NCBI GenBank assembly: GCA_946479225.1
Contig: CAMLFI010000190.1
Location: forward strand, 1-5,699
DNA: 5,699 nucleotides
Origin: an uncultured Mucilaginibacter sp.
Lineage (GTDB): Bacteria; Bacteroidota; Bacteroidia; Sphingobacteriales; Sphingobacteriaceae
Direction: 5' to 3'
Below are positions 1 to 5,304 of the stretch, piece after piece. Each line of letters opens with the position of its first letter. Position 1 is the stretch's first letter. The translations under genes and the position numbers were made by a program. Under the pieces are notes generated by a model. The model made no database searches. It was not told the DNA's origin and saw only the letters and a program-made list of their open reading frames with translations.

Positions 1-390
1 CCAGGGCATATCAAACTTAACCGCCCTAAGCTGCATTTGCGGCGAGCCCTTGCTTACCTTTATCGCTTGAAGTTTAACTCCATTAGCCAGGTCCTCTGCA
101 ACCGATAACGCTCCATACACAACGCCCGTTCCATCGCCACCGGCAATGCTTATAGTTTTGCCTTGCGGGGTAACGCTATACCCCTCTTTGCCCAATTGGC
201 TATTTAATTTGATTGAAACGGTATATCCACCCGATCCTGTCACATACTTTTTGGCACTAAGAACTTTTTGTAAACGCCCCGCAGCATATGCAGCTTGTGG
301 CCACGCTTTATCAAAAACGAGTTTTACATTTTGAGCAAAGCTGTAGCCAACACTTGCAGTTAAAACTAACGCGCAGATAAACTTCTTCAT
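1..390 (-). CDS. Secreted glycoside hydrolase-like protein, N-terminal part (3' end outside window)
   Basis: The reading frame starts at ATG 390-388 and stays open for 130 codons to base 1, so only the N-terminus is visible. Residues 1-20 form a signal peptide (MKKFICALVLTASVGYSFAQ) with likely cleavage after Ala19, so the product is exported. The next hundred residues look like the alpha/beta N-terminal domain that precedes the catalytic barrel in GH67 alpha-glucuronidases and GH20 enzymes: residues KAWPQAAYAAGRLQKVL, a strand with ISIAGGDGTGVVYGALSVAE, then LRAVKFDMPW close to the window edge. In those families this domain is not catalytic. The active-site residues would lie beyond base 1, so substrate and activity cannot be stated. 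Family assignment is by eye and could be off; a carbohydrate-active exported protein is the likeliest reading. No Shine-Dalgarno precedes the start, as is usual in Bacteroidota. Confidence 0.7.
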   Translation of the reverse strand, partial: MKKFICALVLTASVGYSFAQNVKLVFDKAWPQAAYAAGRLQKVLSAKKYVTGSGGYTVSIKLNSQLGKEGYSVTPQGKTISIAGGDGTGVVYGALSVAEDLANGVKLQAIKVSKGSPQMQLRAVKFDMPW

Positions 391-491
391 AAAACTGGTT
401 TGCAGTGTTCTTTATCGGGTAGTGCAAATTAGGGATAATTTTTAAAAAGTTCGGGCTAACTCTTTAATTGGGTGAAAGTCGCCGAGCCGCC

Positions 492-513
492 GGTTCAAGC
501 GTTCACTTGAACC
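492..513. repeat. Perfect 8-bp inverted repeat with 6-base spacer
   Basis: GGTTCAAG at 492-499 and CTTGAACC at 506-513 are exact reverse complements separated by six bases. The site lies 50 bases beyond the alkB-like stop codon and about 100 bases upstream of the glycoside hydrolase-like start. No T-tract follows on the minus strand (a GC-rich stretch follows instead), so it is not a standard intrinsic terminator. It could be an operator for the gene on its left or a transcript-end hairpin; the sequence alone does not decide. Confidence 0.5.
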
Positions 514-562
514 AAGCCACTGTCAAAGTTTGCAATTTCGACAACAGCGAATCAAACTAAAC

Positions 563-1171
563 TCACAAAACAACCCGAAAAGTGAGGTTTACCCTCGCTT
601 TCATGGGTTTGTTGGATTTGGCAATGCGATGTTCCCAATGTTCCTGCAAACCTGCTTTCATTAATAAGAATGAACCATGCTCCAGTCTTACGGAATAATG
701 CTCGTTATGGTCAGATTTATTACGAATATCAAAACTGCGCACCTGCCCGAAACTTACCGACGCGATGATCGGGTTTTTGCCTAATACGCTTTCTCTATCG
801 CTGTGCCAGGCTACCGAATCATTGCCATCCCTATAATAATTTAACAATACACTATTAAATTTGATACCCGCTAAAGGTTCAACCAGTGATTGTATATATA
901 ATAATTCCGGCGTCCAAGGGTTTGGTGTTGAAATAGTACCCGGTACAGAATAATCGGTACCAAAATCGCCGTGCCATGACGTTAATCTTGGCGTTAAATA
1001 CTCCTTGTCCCACATTTTTTGGATGCTTTGCTTCCACGGCATTTCATTAATAAACTTTTGCAGCAACTCGTTACTCGTCTGCTCATCAATAAAACCCGCA
1101 TGATACTCCAATAGCTCTTCCGGTAATCCCTTGCTCTGACCCGCCTCCGCGAAAAAACTCAACTGCTCCAT
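563..1171 (-). CDS. AlkB-family alpha-ketoglutarate-dependent DNA dealkylation dioxygenase
   Basis: This 202-residue protein is a complete AlkB-type Fe(II)/2-oxoglutarate dioxygenase. These enzymes oxidatively remove methyl and related lesions (such as 1-methyladenine and 3-methylcytosine) from nucleic acid bases in the cytoplasm. The iron ligands are visible as the HxD pair His123/Asp125 (in NYYRDGNDSVAWHSD, 111-125) and His181 (EHWEHR). The family's C-terminal RxNxTxR signature is intact at 193-199 (RVNLTFR), whose arginines bind 2-oxoglutarate and contact the substrate pocket. HGSFLLMKAGLQEHWEH (165-181) is also typical. Length and motif layout fit the ALKBH2/ALKBH3-like bacterial branch. 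The start ATG 1171-1169 is supported by GGAGG four bases upstream and lies inside the end of the preceding gene, so translation is probably coupled. No Ada-type regulator is in the window, so its regulation is unknown. Confidence 0.93.
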   Translation of the reverse strand: MEQLSFFAEAGQSKGLPEELLEYHAGFIDEQTSNELLQKFINEMPWKQSIQKMWDKEYLTPRLTSWHGDFGTDYSVPGTISTPNPWTPELLYIQSLVEPLAGIKFNSVLLNYYRDGNDSVAWHSDRESVLGKNPIIASVSFGQVRSFDIRNKSDHNEHYSVRLEHGSFLLMKAGLQEHWEHRIAKSNKPMKARVNLTFRVVL

Positions 1172-1404
1172 AAAACCTCCATATTGTGCTGAATAAACCT
1201 GCCCAATTGTTCCTGCTCCGCAACCGTTAAATTATCCCCATCATAGATCCAGTAACCCTGCTCATCAAACAAAATTCGCCCTAAAGAGTCGGCTTCGAAA
1301 GCCGTATATAAATCATATACCAACGCCGCATCGTCGCATTGGGTATCGTGAATAACACTTACAACCTCGTCGGGCCCATTCTTTCGTTTTATCCAGGCAT
1401 TCAT
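1159..1404 (-). CDS. Conserved-looking hypothetical protein, 81 residues
   Basis: I do not recognise this protein. It is a small soluble, acidic polypeptide without signal peptide or membrane segment: a short basic start (MNAWIKRKNG), then VVSVIHDTQCDDAALVYDLY and GRILFDEQGYWIYDGDNLT, ending in a probable helix (VAEQEQLGRFIQHNMEVLW). ATG 1404-1402 is chosen as start. The frame extends upstream only to a TTG at 1431, which would add a Cys/Phe-rich stretch (LKCFYICF) unlike the rest of the protein. Its last 13 bases overlap the start of the alkB-like gene in a different frame, so the two are almost certainly co-transcribed and translationally coupled. A link to alkylation damage or DNA repair is inferred only from this arrangement. 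The existence of the gene is well supported by the overlap; the function is unknown. Confidence 0.75.
   Translation of the reverse strand: MNAWIKRKNGPDEVVSVIHDTQCDDAALVYDLYTAFEADSLGRILFDEQGYWIYDGDNLTVAEQEQLGRFIQHNMEVLWSS
1176..1180 (-). promoter_or_regulatory. Shine-Dalgarno GGAGG for the alkB-like gene
   Basis: GGAGG on the minus strand ends four bases before ATG 1171 and lies inside the last codons of the upstream small gene. It fixes the start of the alkB-like gene. It is the only clear Shine-Dalgarno among the genes here, which suits re-initiation at an overlapping start. Confidence 0.65.
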
Positions 1405-1408
1405 AAAA

Positions 1409-1439
1409 CAAATATAAAAACATTTTAACAAATGCTAAA
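1409..1439 (-). promoter_or_regulatory. Candidate Bacteroidota promoter of the small gene/alkB-like operon
   Basis: On the minus strand TATATTTG (1416-1409) matches the Bacteroidota -7 consensus TAnnTTTG exactly. TTTA (1439-1436), one base off the -33 TTTG, lies 19 bases upstream. The expected transcription start falls at about 1402, at the ATG itself, so the transcript would be nearly or fully leaderless. The region is AT-rich, so a chance match is possible. Confidence 0.35.
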
Positions 1440-1565
1440 AATATTAGTATTTATTTACTTGGCCACTCGGTATTGTATTTGTTATTTAATCAGTTTAAAT
1501 TGCAACTAAAACCTAAGTTATATTAACTCTAATCGGCCGGTGTACGCGGGCTTTGACAAAAAACC

Positions 1566-2342
1566 ATGAAAAAAGCCCTGCTCTTTATCGCTTTTACCAC
1601 CTTCAGTAGTGTTTATGCACAAAAGCTGCCTAATGTTCAAAAAGCAAGCGTTTGGGCTCCCCCAAGCATCAAAATTGACGGCAAAGCACCAGAATGGCAA
1701 GACAAATACGAGGCTTACAATAACGCCACAGATATTAATTATACCTTATCTAATGACGATAAAAACCTTTATCTGGTAATAAAGGCTACACATAAACTTG
1801 TTATTGGGGGAAAAATTTTAGCTGGCGGCATCAGCTTTACCGTCAACCATACACTGAGCAAAAAAGATGCTACCGCGATAACTGTTACTTACCCTTTGGC
1901 TCAGGGTACGGACCGTGGGGTATTGAGCGAGTTGTTTTATGGCGCTGCCGGGATGATGAGCAGTAATTCAGGTGGTGGTAATTCGCTTGACCGTTTGAAC
2001 AAGACTTTTACTGAAAAATCAAAGTACATTGGCATTGCAGGTATTAAAAGCGTTACTGAAAACGAGATCCCAATTTATAACAACCTCGATATTAAGGTAG
2101 CTGCTGCATTCCATGCGCCTGCCATTTACGTCTATGAATTGGCCATCCCTTTAGCATTACTGGCATTACCTGAGTTCGGCTCACAAGAGTTTAGCTATCA
2201 TATTAAATTAAATGTTTCCCCTCGCGCGGGGGCGCCCATAGCGCCTGCATATTCAAATCGTCCGCCAGAACCAGCCCTTGATCCGACTTCTAGTACCCCA
2301 ACTGATTTTTGGGGTGTGTATACCTTAGCAAAAAAGCCATAA
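1566..2342 (+). CDS. Secreted CBM9-like (DOMON-type fold) protein
   Basis: The 258-residue product has a signal peptide (MKKALLFIAFTTFSSVYA, cleavage after Ala18) and is exported. The body resembles the carbohydrate-binding module 9-like beta-sandwich: IKIDGKAPEWQD (35-46) is the typical opening strand, TDINYTLSNDDKNLYLVIKA (55-74) the core strand pair, GGISFTVN (87-94) the next strand, and YELAIPL (190-196) the conserved late strand seen in CBM9-like proteins. It ends in DFWGVYTLAK, a C-terminal strand. A Gly/Ser-rich stretch (about 127-139) and a Pro-rich stretch (about 222-243) look like loops. No catalytic domain is attached, so it may bind a sugar, a cofactor or another surface molecule; the ligand is unknown. 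The gene is followed after 22 bases by another exported-protein gene on the same strand, which suggests an operon. The ATG is followed at once by a good signal peptide, which supports this start. No Shine-Dalgarno is seen. Confidence 0.8.
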   Translation: MKKALLFIAFTTFSSVYAQKLPNVQKASVWAPPSIKIDGKAPEWQDKYEAYNNATDINYTLSNDDKNLYLVIKATHKLVIGGKILAGGISFTVNHTLSKKDATAITVTYPLAQGTDRGVLSELFYGAAGMMSSNSGGGNSLDRLNKTFTEKSKYIGIAGIKSVTENEIPIYNNLDIKVAAAFHAPAIYVYELAIPLALLALPEFGSQEFSYHIKLNVSPRAGAPIAPAYSNRPPEPALDPTSSTPTDFWGVYTLAKKP

Positions 2343-2364
2343 TAATTAAAGTAAGATCTCACTA

Positions 2365-3423
2365 ATGTTAGCCAAAGTACTTTACAAAATTGCATTTATA
2401 GTCCTGCTTTTGCTGCCTGTGCATTTGTTTGCGCAGGTAATTAAGGGCAGGGTTACCGATGAGATAACCGGTAAACTGCTGCAGAACGTTAGCGTTTACT
2501 TAAACGGCACCTACCAGGGAACAACAACTGATAGCCTGGGAAATTTTATATTAAACAATACTTTAAAAACCAGTGCCGCAATTATTATAAGTTATGTAGG
2601 CTATCAAGAGCAAAGAATTAACGACTATACCGAAGTTTTAAAAATTGCTTTAAAGCGTAAAGCAATAGCATTAAAAGAGGTAGTAATTGAGCCCGATGAT
2701 TATATAAGCCGCGCCAAGGCCATGCGGATATTTTTAGATGAATTTATTGGGTATAGCAATTGCGTGATCAATAATCCCGATGATATATATTTTCATTACA
2801 ATAAAAAGAAAGACCGCCTTATTGCCGGTGCCGATAAGCCTTTGCTGATAAACAATAAAATGCTGGGCTATACGGTTACTTACTTTTTAAATGATTTTAG
2901 ACGCACGCCCACGCAAACCACTTATAAAGGCAACTACTTTTTTTCAGAGGATACCGCCCGACTATCCGCTAAAAAGGTTAAACAAATAATGCAGGCAAGG
3001 GATAAGGCTTATTATGGATCAAGGATGCATTTTATACGCGCTTTGTGGGCAAATGAATTAGATAAAAATAGCTTTTCGATATATGCAAAATTGAAGGGTG
3101 TTATTCACTACGATCACACCTATGCTCAATCTGAACTTAATGCCCTCTCATATAACCGGATAATAGAAAATATTGAAGGAAAAAAATTTGTATTTCTGGG
3201 TAAAGCCGAAGTAGATGAAATAAAGTTTGACAAGGATGGAGTATATATCATTTACAGCACTGACACAAGAATCTTTCACTCATTTATGCGGCAGAAAAGT
3301 GGAATGGATGGGGTTATTATTGACAGTAATGGCTACCATGATGAAGGCCTGCAGTGGGATGGCACTTTTGGGATAGCACGGGTTGGCGAATTATTGCCTT
3401 ACGAATTTCAGCCGGCAGAATAA
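2365..3423 (+). CDS. Exported carboxypeptidase-like regulatory domain protein
   Basis: The 352-residue product carries a hydrophobic signal peptide (residues 1-23, ending HLFA|Q). Residues about 25-106 form a carboxypeptidase-like regulatory domain (CarboxypepD_reg-like): VIKGRVTDEITGKLLQNVSV, the GTTTDSLGNFIL turn and ISYVGYQEQ, closing with LKEVVIEP. This is the beta-sandwich module found at the N-terminus of many Bacteroidota envelope proteins, including TonB-dependent receptors. Here the remaining roughly 240 residues are far too short for a receptor barrel and show no plug. They instead carry NNPDDIYFHYNKKKDRLIAG and LINNKMLGYTVTYFLNDFRR (about 136-180) and YYGSRMHFIRALWANEL (206-222), a pattern I associate with stand-alone proteins of this architecture whose role is unknown. 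The location is probably periplasm or outer membrane. It sits 22 bases behind the CBM9-like gene, so the two are likely co-transcribed; a joint surface function is inference. Its stop is followed 22 bases later by repeat copy A. Confidence 0.85.
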   Translation: MLAKVLYKIAFIVLLLLPVHLFAQVIKGRVTDEITGKLLQNVSVYLNGTYQGTTTDSLGNFILNNTLKTSAAIIISYVGYQEQRINDYTEVLKIALKRKAIALKEVVIEPDDYISRAKAMRIFLDEFIGYSNCVINNPDDIYFHYNKKKDRLIAGADKPLLINNKMLGYTVTYFLNDFRRTPTQTTYKGNYFFSEDTARLSAKKVKQIMQARDKAYYGSRMHFIRALWANELDKNSFSIYAKLKGVIHYDHTYAQSELNALSYNRIIENIEGKKFVFLGKAEVDEIKFDKDGVYIIYSTDTRIFHSFMRQKSGMDGVIIDSNGYHDEGLQWDGTFGIARVGELLPYEFQPAE

Positions 3424-3445
3424 CGGATAACATGAAACTAACCGC

Positions 3446-3503
3446 GCTGTCTGAAGTTTGTAGCATCGGACTAGTATGCATGTAGTTTGCAACTACAGAA
3501 CGC
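3446..3503 (+). repeat. Double-hairpin REP-like element, copy A
   Basis: This 58-base element recurs in the same orientation at 5243-5300, with 49 of 58 positions identical and an unbroken identical core of 24 bases (3475-3498 here). It contains two consecutive inverted repeats. Hairpin 1 (3449-3471) is imperfect: ten pairing positions with one A-A mismatch and two pairs that remain only as G-T wobbles. Hairpin 2 (3481-3497) is a perfect 7-bp stem, TGTAGTT/AACTACA, around a TGC loop. A run of six T at 3508-3513 follows ten bases after hairpin 2, so copy A might also help end transcription of the upstream gene. The form (short tandem hairpins, intergenic, just past a stop codon) fits REP elements mobilised by RAYT transposases; that assignment is inference. 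Confidence 0.75.
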
Positions 3504-3534
3504 AATCTTTTTTAGTCAGCCCCAGCGCAATTGC

Positions 3535-3564
3535 TTGCTATTTAACACCTAAACATTATATTTA
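3535..3564 (+). promoter_or_regulatory. Candidate promoter upstream of the small membrane protein gene
   Basis: TTG (3535-3537), 19 bases, then TATATTTA (3557-3564) is one base short of the Bacteroidota -7 box TAnnTTTG with suitable spacing to a -33 TTG. It would start a transcript near 3571, leaving a leader of about 90 bases before ATG 3663. The match is weak and the region AT-rich. Confidence 0.25.
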
Positions 3565-3662
3565 TACTGTGGCACCCAATGCTGATAATGTAAGCGTGGA
3601 TGCTTGAATTGGCGGGTATGAGATGGATTAATAATTAAGTATACAACTAATTTCAAGAATTT

Positions 3663-3848
3663 ATGTGGTCCAGGGGTTTCGTTTTGTTTGGGATTATTCC
3701 ACCAGTCGTTATAACTGCGTTGGTGATTATACTCGTTATAAGCATTAGGAAAAAAAAGATGGTAGGTATAATTATATCATCACTCATGCTGTCAGCAATA
3801 ATTTTTGTCCTTGCTGCAATAATGTATGCCGTTGCATATACTATGTAA
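3663..3848 (+). CDS. Possible small two-helix membrane protein, 61 residues
   Basis: The predicted product is almost entirely hydrophobic, with two probable transmembrane segments (about residues 6-27 and 34-59) joined by a short basic loop (RKKK, about 29-32). This would place both termini on the outer side by the positive-inside rule. I recognise no family. In favour of a real gene are the regular helix-loop-helix design and the lack of any competing gene on the other strand. Against it are the short length, the absence of a ribosome-binding site, and the AT-rich intergenic setting between two repeats, where hydrophobic frames arise easily. It converges with the acyltransferase gene on the opposite strand. 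No function is proposed. Confidence 0.45.
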   Translation: MWSRGFVLFGIIPPVVITALVIILVISIRKKKMVGIIISSLMLSAIIFVLAAIMYAVAYTM

Positions 3849-3986
3849 TAGTTTCCTAAACGCAGTCCATTCGCCCACTGGTCGAAAGCCCGATACTAGC
3901 TGATAGTAGTACAACTGCCGATTGTTATTCCGTCCGCCAGCCTTGCGGCAAGCCTTTTGTTGTGCCGTCGTACCTTAATTACATAG

Positions 3987-5105
3987 TCAAATTATTCGCT
4001 GCATTAAAGGAATTTTACGAATTAGCCCAACAAGCATGTAGGAAAATACAATACTTAAAATGCAGGCTATAATATATTTGATAGTTGGGTTAAGCGTTAA
4101 AGATTCCAACATAATAGTAACACCAACTACAACTGCAGAATGGAAAATATAAACGCCGTATCTATTTTCTCTCATTATTGATAATATAAAATTTGTGAAG
4201 TTGAGTTTTTTCTTAAAAAGATGAAGAAAAAAGCCAGAGAAACCAATACACAAAAAGACTTGTGCAAATGAAAGAGAAACAGATTCCCAGCTAAGGCCCA
4301 TAAATTTATTAACCAGAGACGGATGATTTGTAAGAAGATAAATAATCACACAAAAGTAAGTGGCTGAAATAAGTGAGACAGGGAACCATGTTATTGCCAC
4401 CTTTCTGGAAAGATCATCAAGCCAATGCTTTCTGTATACTAATAATCCGATTGCATACATGAAAATGTAAGGAGTGATATTGGAAAACTCTATGCCGATA
4501 AAATTTTGTCCAAGCGGAAAAAATTGTCGCACCAGTATTGTAACACCACTACATAGAACAATAATCGTCAATATATTTACATGTGTGGGGGTATTATCAG
4601 ATAGACATTTTGAAATAGAAAAATGAGGTTTTATAAATTTCCAATAGCATATATATACTAACTCAAAAGTTATCAAAACCAGAATAAACCACGCATGAGA
4701 GGTATATGGTTTAGCATTTTGTTGTAATACATAACTAAACCATGATAGTTGAGTTGTACTGTTATGGATTTCAATGTAATATAAAATGCTTGGGGCAAGA
4801 ATAATCATTACAAATAACAACGGTACAACCAGGCGTATTAATCTTGCTTTAATAAATTTGGATATGCCTTTTTTCTCTAATGAATGGATTGTTAAAAAAG
4901 CGGAAATGAAAAAGAAAAGGCTCATTGAAAATGATGCCTCTATTCCGGTTAATGCCGAAAGGAAAATTTGAATTGTGCCAGGTAGTTTTTCAGATGTAAC
5001 ATAGCACCAGCCGCCCATTGTGCCATAACCAATACTAACATGATGGAGTACAACCAGAACAGATAAGAATACCATAAGGTTATCTAAATAATAAAGTCGC
5101 TTCAT
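3987..5105 (-). CDS. Integral-membrane acyltransferase, acyltransferase family 3
   Basis: The 372-residue product has about ten hydrophobic segments and the hallmarks of acyltransferase family 3 (Acyl_transf_3, OafA/NodX-like). These are inner-membrane enzymes that transfer acetyl or other acyl groups onto sugars of polysaccharides, lipids, glycans or small molecules. Visible motifs are the N-terminal RLYYLDNL (3-10) followed by the His21-His22 pair in the first helix, LFFFISAFLT (63-72), FIKARLIRLVVPLL (84-97, the usual R-x-x-R-L-x-x-P loop), HAWFIL (137-142) and RENRYGVYIFH (312-322). Length is normal for the family and no frameshift is seen. The acceptor cannot be told from sequence; no other glycan-synthesis gene is nearby, so it seems to stand alone. 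Hand counts give 28-38% GC in three 60-base samples (4261, 4561, 4801), against 53% in a sample of the neighbouring ATPase gene and 45% in the alkB-like gene. The gene lies between the two repeat copies, so acquisition by transfer is possible. Confidence 0.9.
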   Translation of the reverse strand: MKRLYYLDNLMVFLSVLVVLHHVSIGYGTMGGWCYVTSEKLPGTIQIFLSALTGIEASFSMSLFFFISAFLTIHSLEKKGISKFIKARLIRLVVPLLFVMIILAPSILYYIEIHNSTTQLSWFSYVLQQNAKPYTSHAWFILVLITFELVYICYWKFIKPHFSISKCLSDNTPTHVNILTIIVLCSGVTILVRQFFPLGQNFIGIEFSNITPYIFMYAIGLLVYRKHWLDDLSRKVAITWFPVSLISATYFCVIIYLLTNHPSLVNKFMGLSWESVSLSFAQVFLCIGFSGFFLHLFKKKLNFTNFILSIMRENRYGVYIFHSAVVVGVTIMLESLTLNPTIKYIIACILSIVFSYMLVGLIRKIPLMQRII

Positions 5106-5242
5106 CTGCTACATTTAATTTGGCATTATTAATAAAGTCTTGATAGAGAATTGGTATGTATGCGGCACAAAACGGGATTGGCGCAGTTTTACAGTTAGGC
5201 ACCTTAAAGGTAGGATTGTTACAAGTCTTTTTCAAATTATCC

Positions 5243-5300
5243 GTTGTCCGAAGTTTATAACTTCGGACGACTATGCATGTAGTTTGCAACTACAGTGCGC
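5243..5300 (+). repeat. Double-hairpin REP-like element, copy B
   Basis: This is the second copy of the 58-base element, direct relative to copy A at 3446-3503. Hairpin 1 (5246-5268) is perfect here: GTCCGAAGTT and AACTTCGGAC form a 10-bp stem around TAT. A nine-base linker containing ATGCAT follows, then hairpin 2 (5278-5294) with a perfect 7-bp stem around TGC. It lies four bases from the stop of the ATPase gene at its right and about 140 bases upstream of the acyltransferase start. There is no T-tract on the minus strand after it, so a plain terminator role is not clear. Confidence 0.8.
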
Positions 5301-5304
5301 TAAT

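Noticed and set aside
146..334. Plus-strand 62-codon open frame
   Set aside because: It lies wholly antisense to the signal-peptide-bearing glycoside hydrolase-like gene and its product resembles no family.
1405..1431. TTG-initiated extension of the 81-residue protein to 90 residues
   Set aside because: The added residues are hydrophobic and Cys/Phe-rich with no ribosome-binding site, and the ATG at 1404 is the natural start.
1518..1700. Minus-strand 60-codon open frame
   Set aside because: It overlaps the signal peptide region of the CBM9-like gene in antisense and shows no domain features.
2198..2395. Minus-strand 65-codon open frame
   Set aside because: It is a shadow of the end of the CBM9-like gene and the start of the next gene.
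2365..3423. TonB-dependent receptor (SusC-like)
   Set aside because: The N-terminal regulatory domain would fit, but 352 residues without a plug or barrel cannot be a receptor, and no frameshift is seen.
3317..3505. Minus-strand 62-codon open frame
   Set aside because: It starts inside repeat copy A and runs antisense into the carboxypeptidase-domain gene; it is an accidental frame.
3899..3960. Terminator between the converging genes (GC-rich CTTGCGGCAAG followed by CCTTTT)
   Set aside because: The stem is only about four base pairs around a three-base loop and the T-run is short, so it is not convincing on either strand.
4786..4971. Plus-strand 61-codon open frame
   Set aside because: It is antisense to the well-supported acyltransferase and has no recognisable features.
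5080..5289. Minus-strand 69-codon open frame upstream of the acyltransferase
   Set aside because: It begins within the hairpins of repeat copy B and overlaps the acyltransferase start; the peptide has no signal, domain or family resemblance.
3446..5300. CRISPR array or integron attC sites
   Set aside because: There are only two copies 1.8 kb apart, without regular spacers, cas genes or an integrase; the two-hairpin layout does not follow attC core-site structure.
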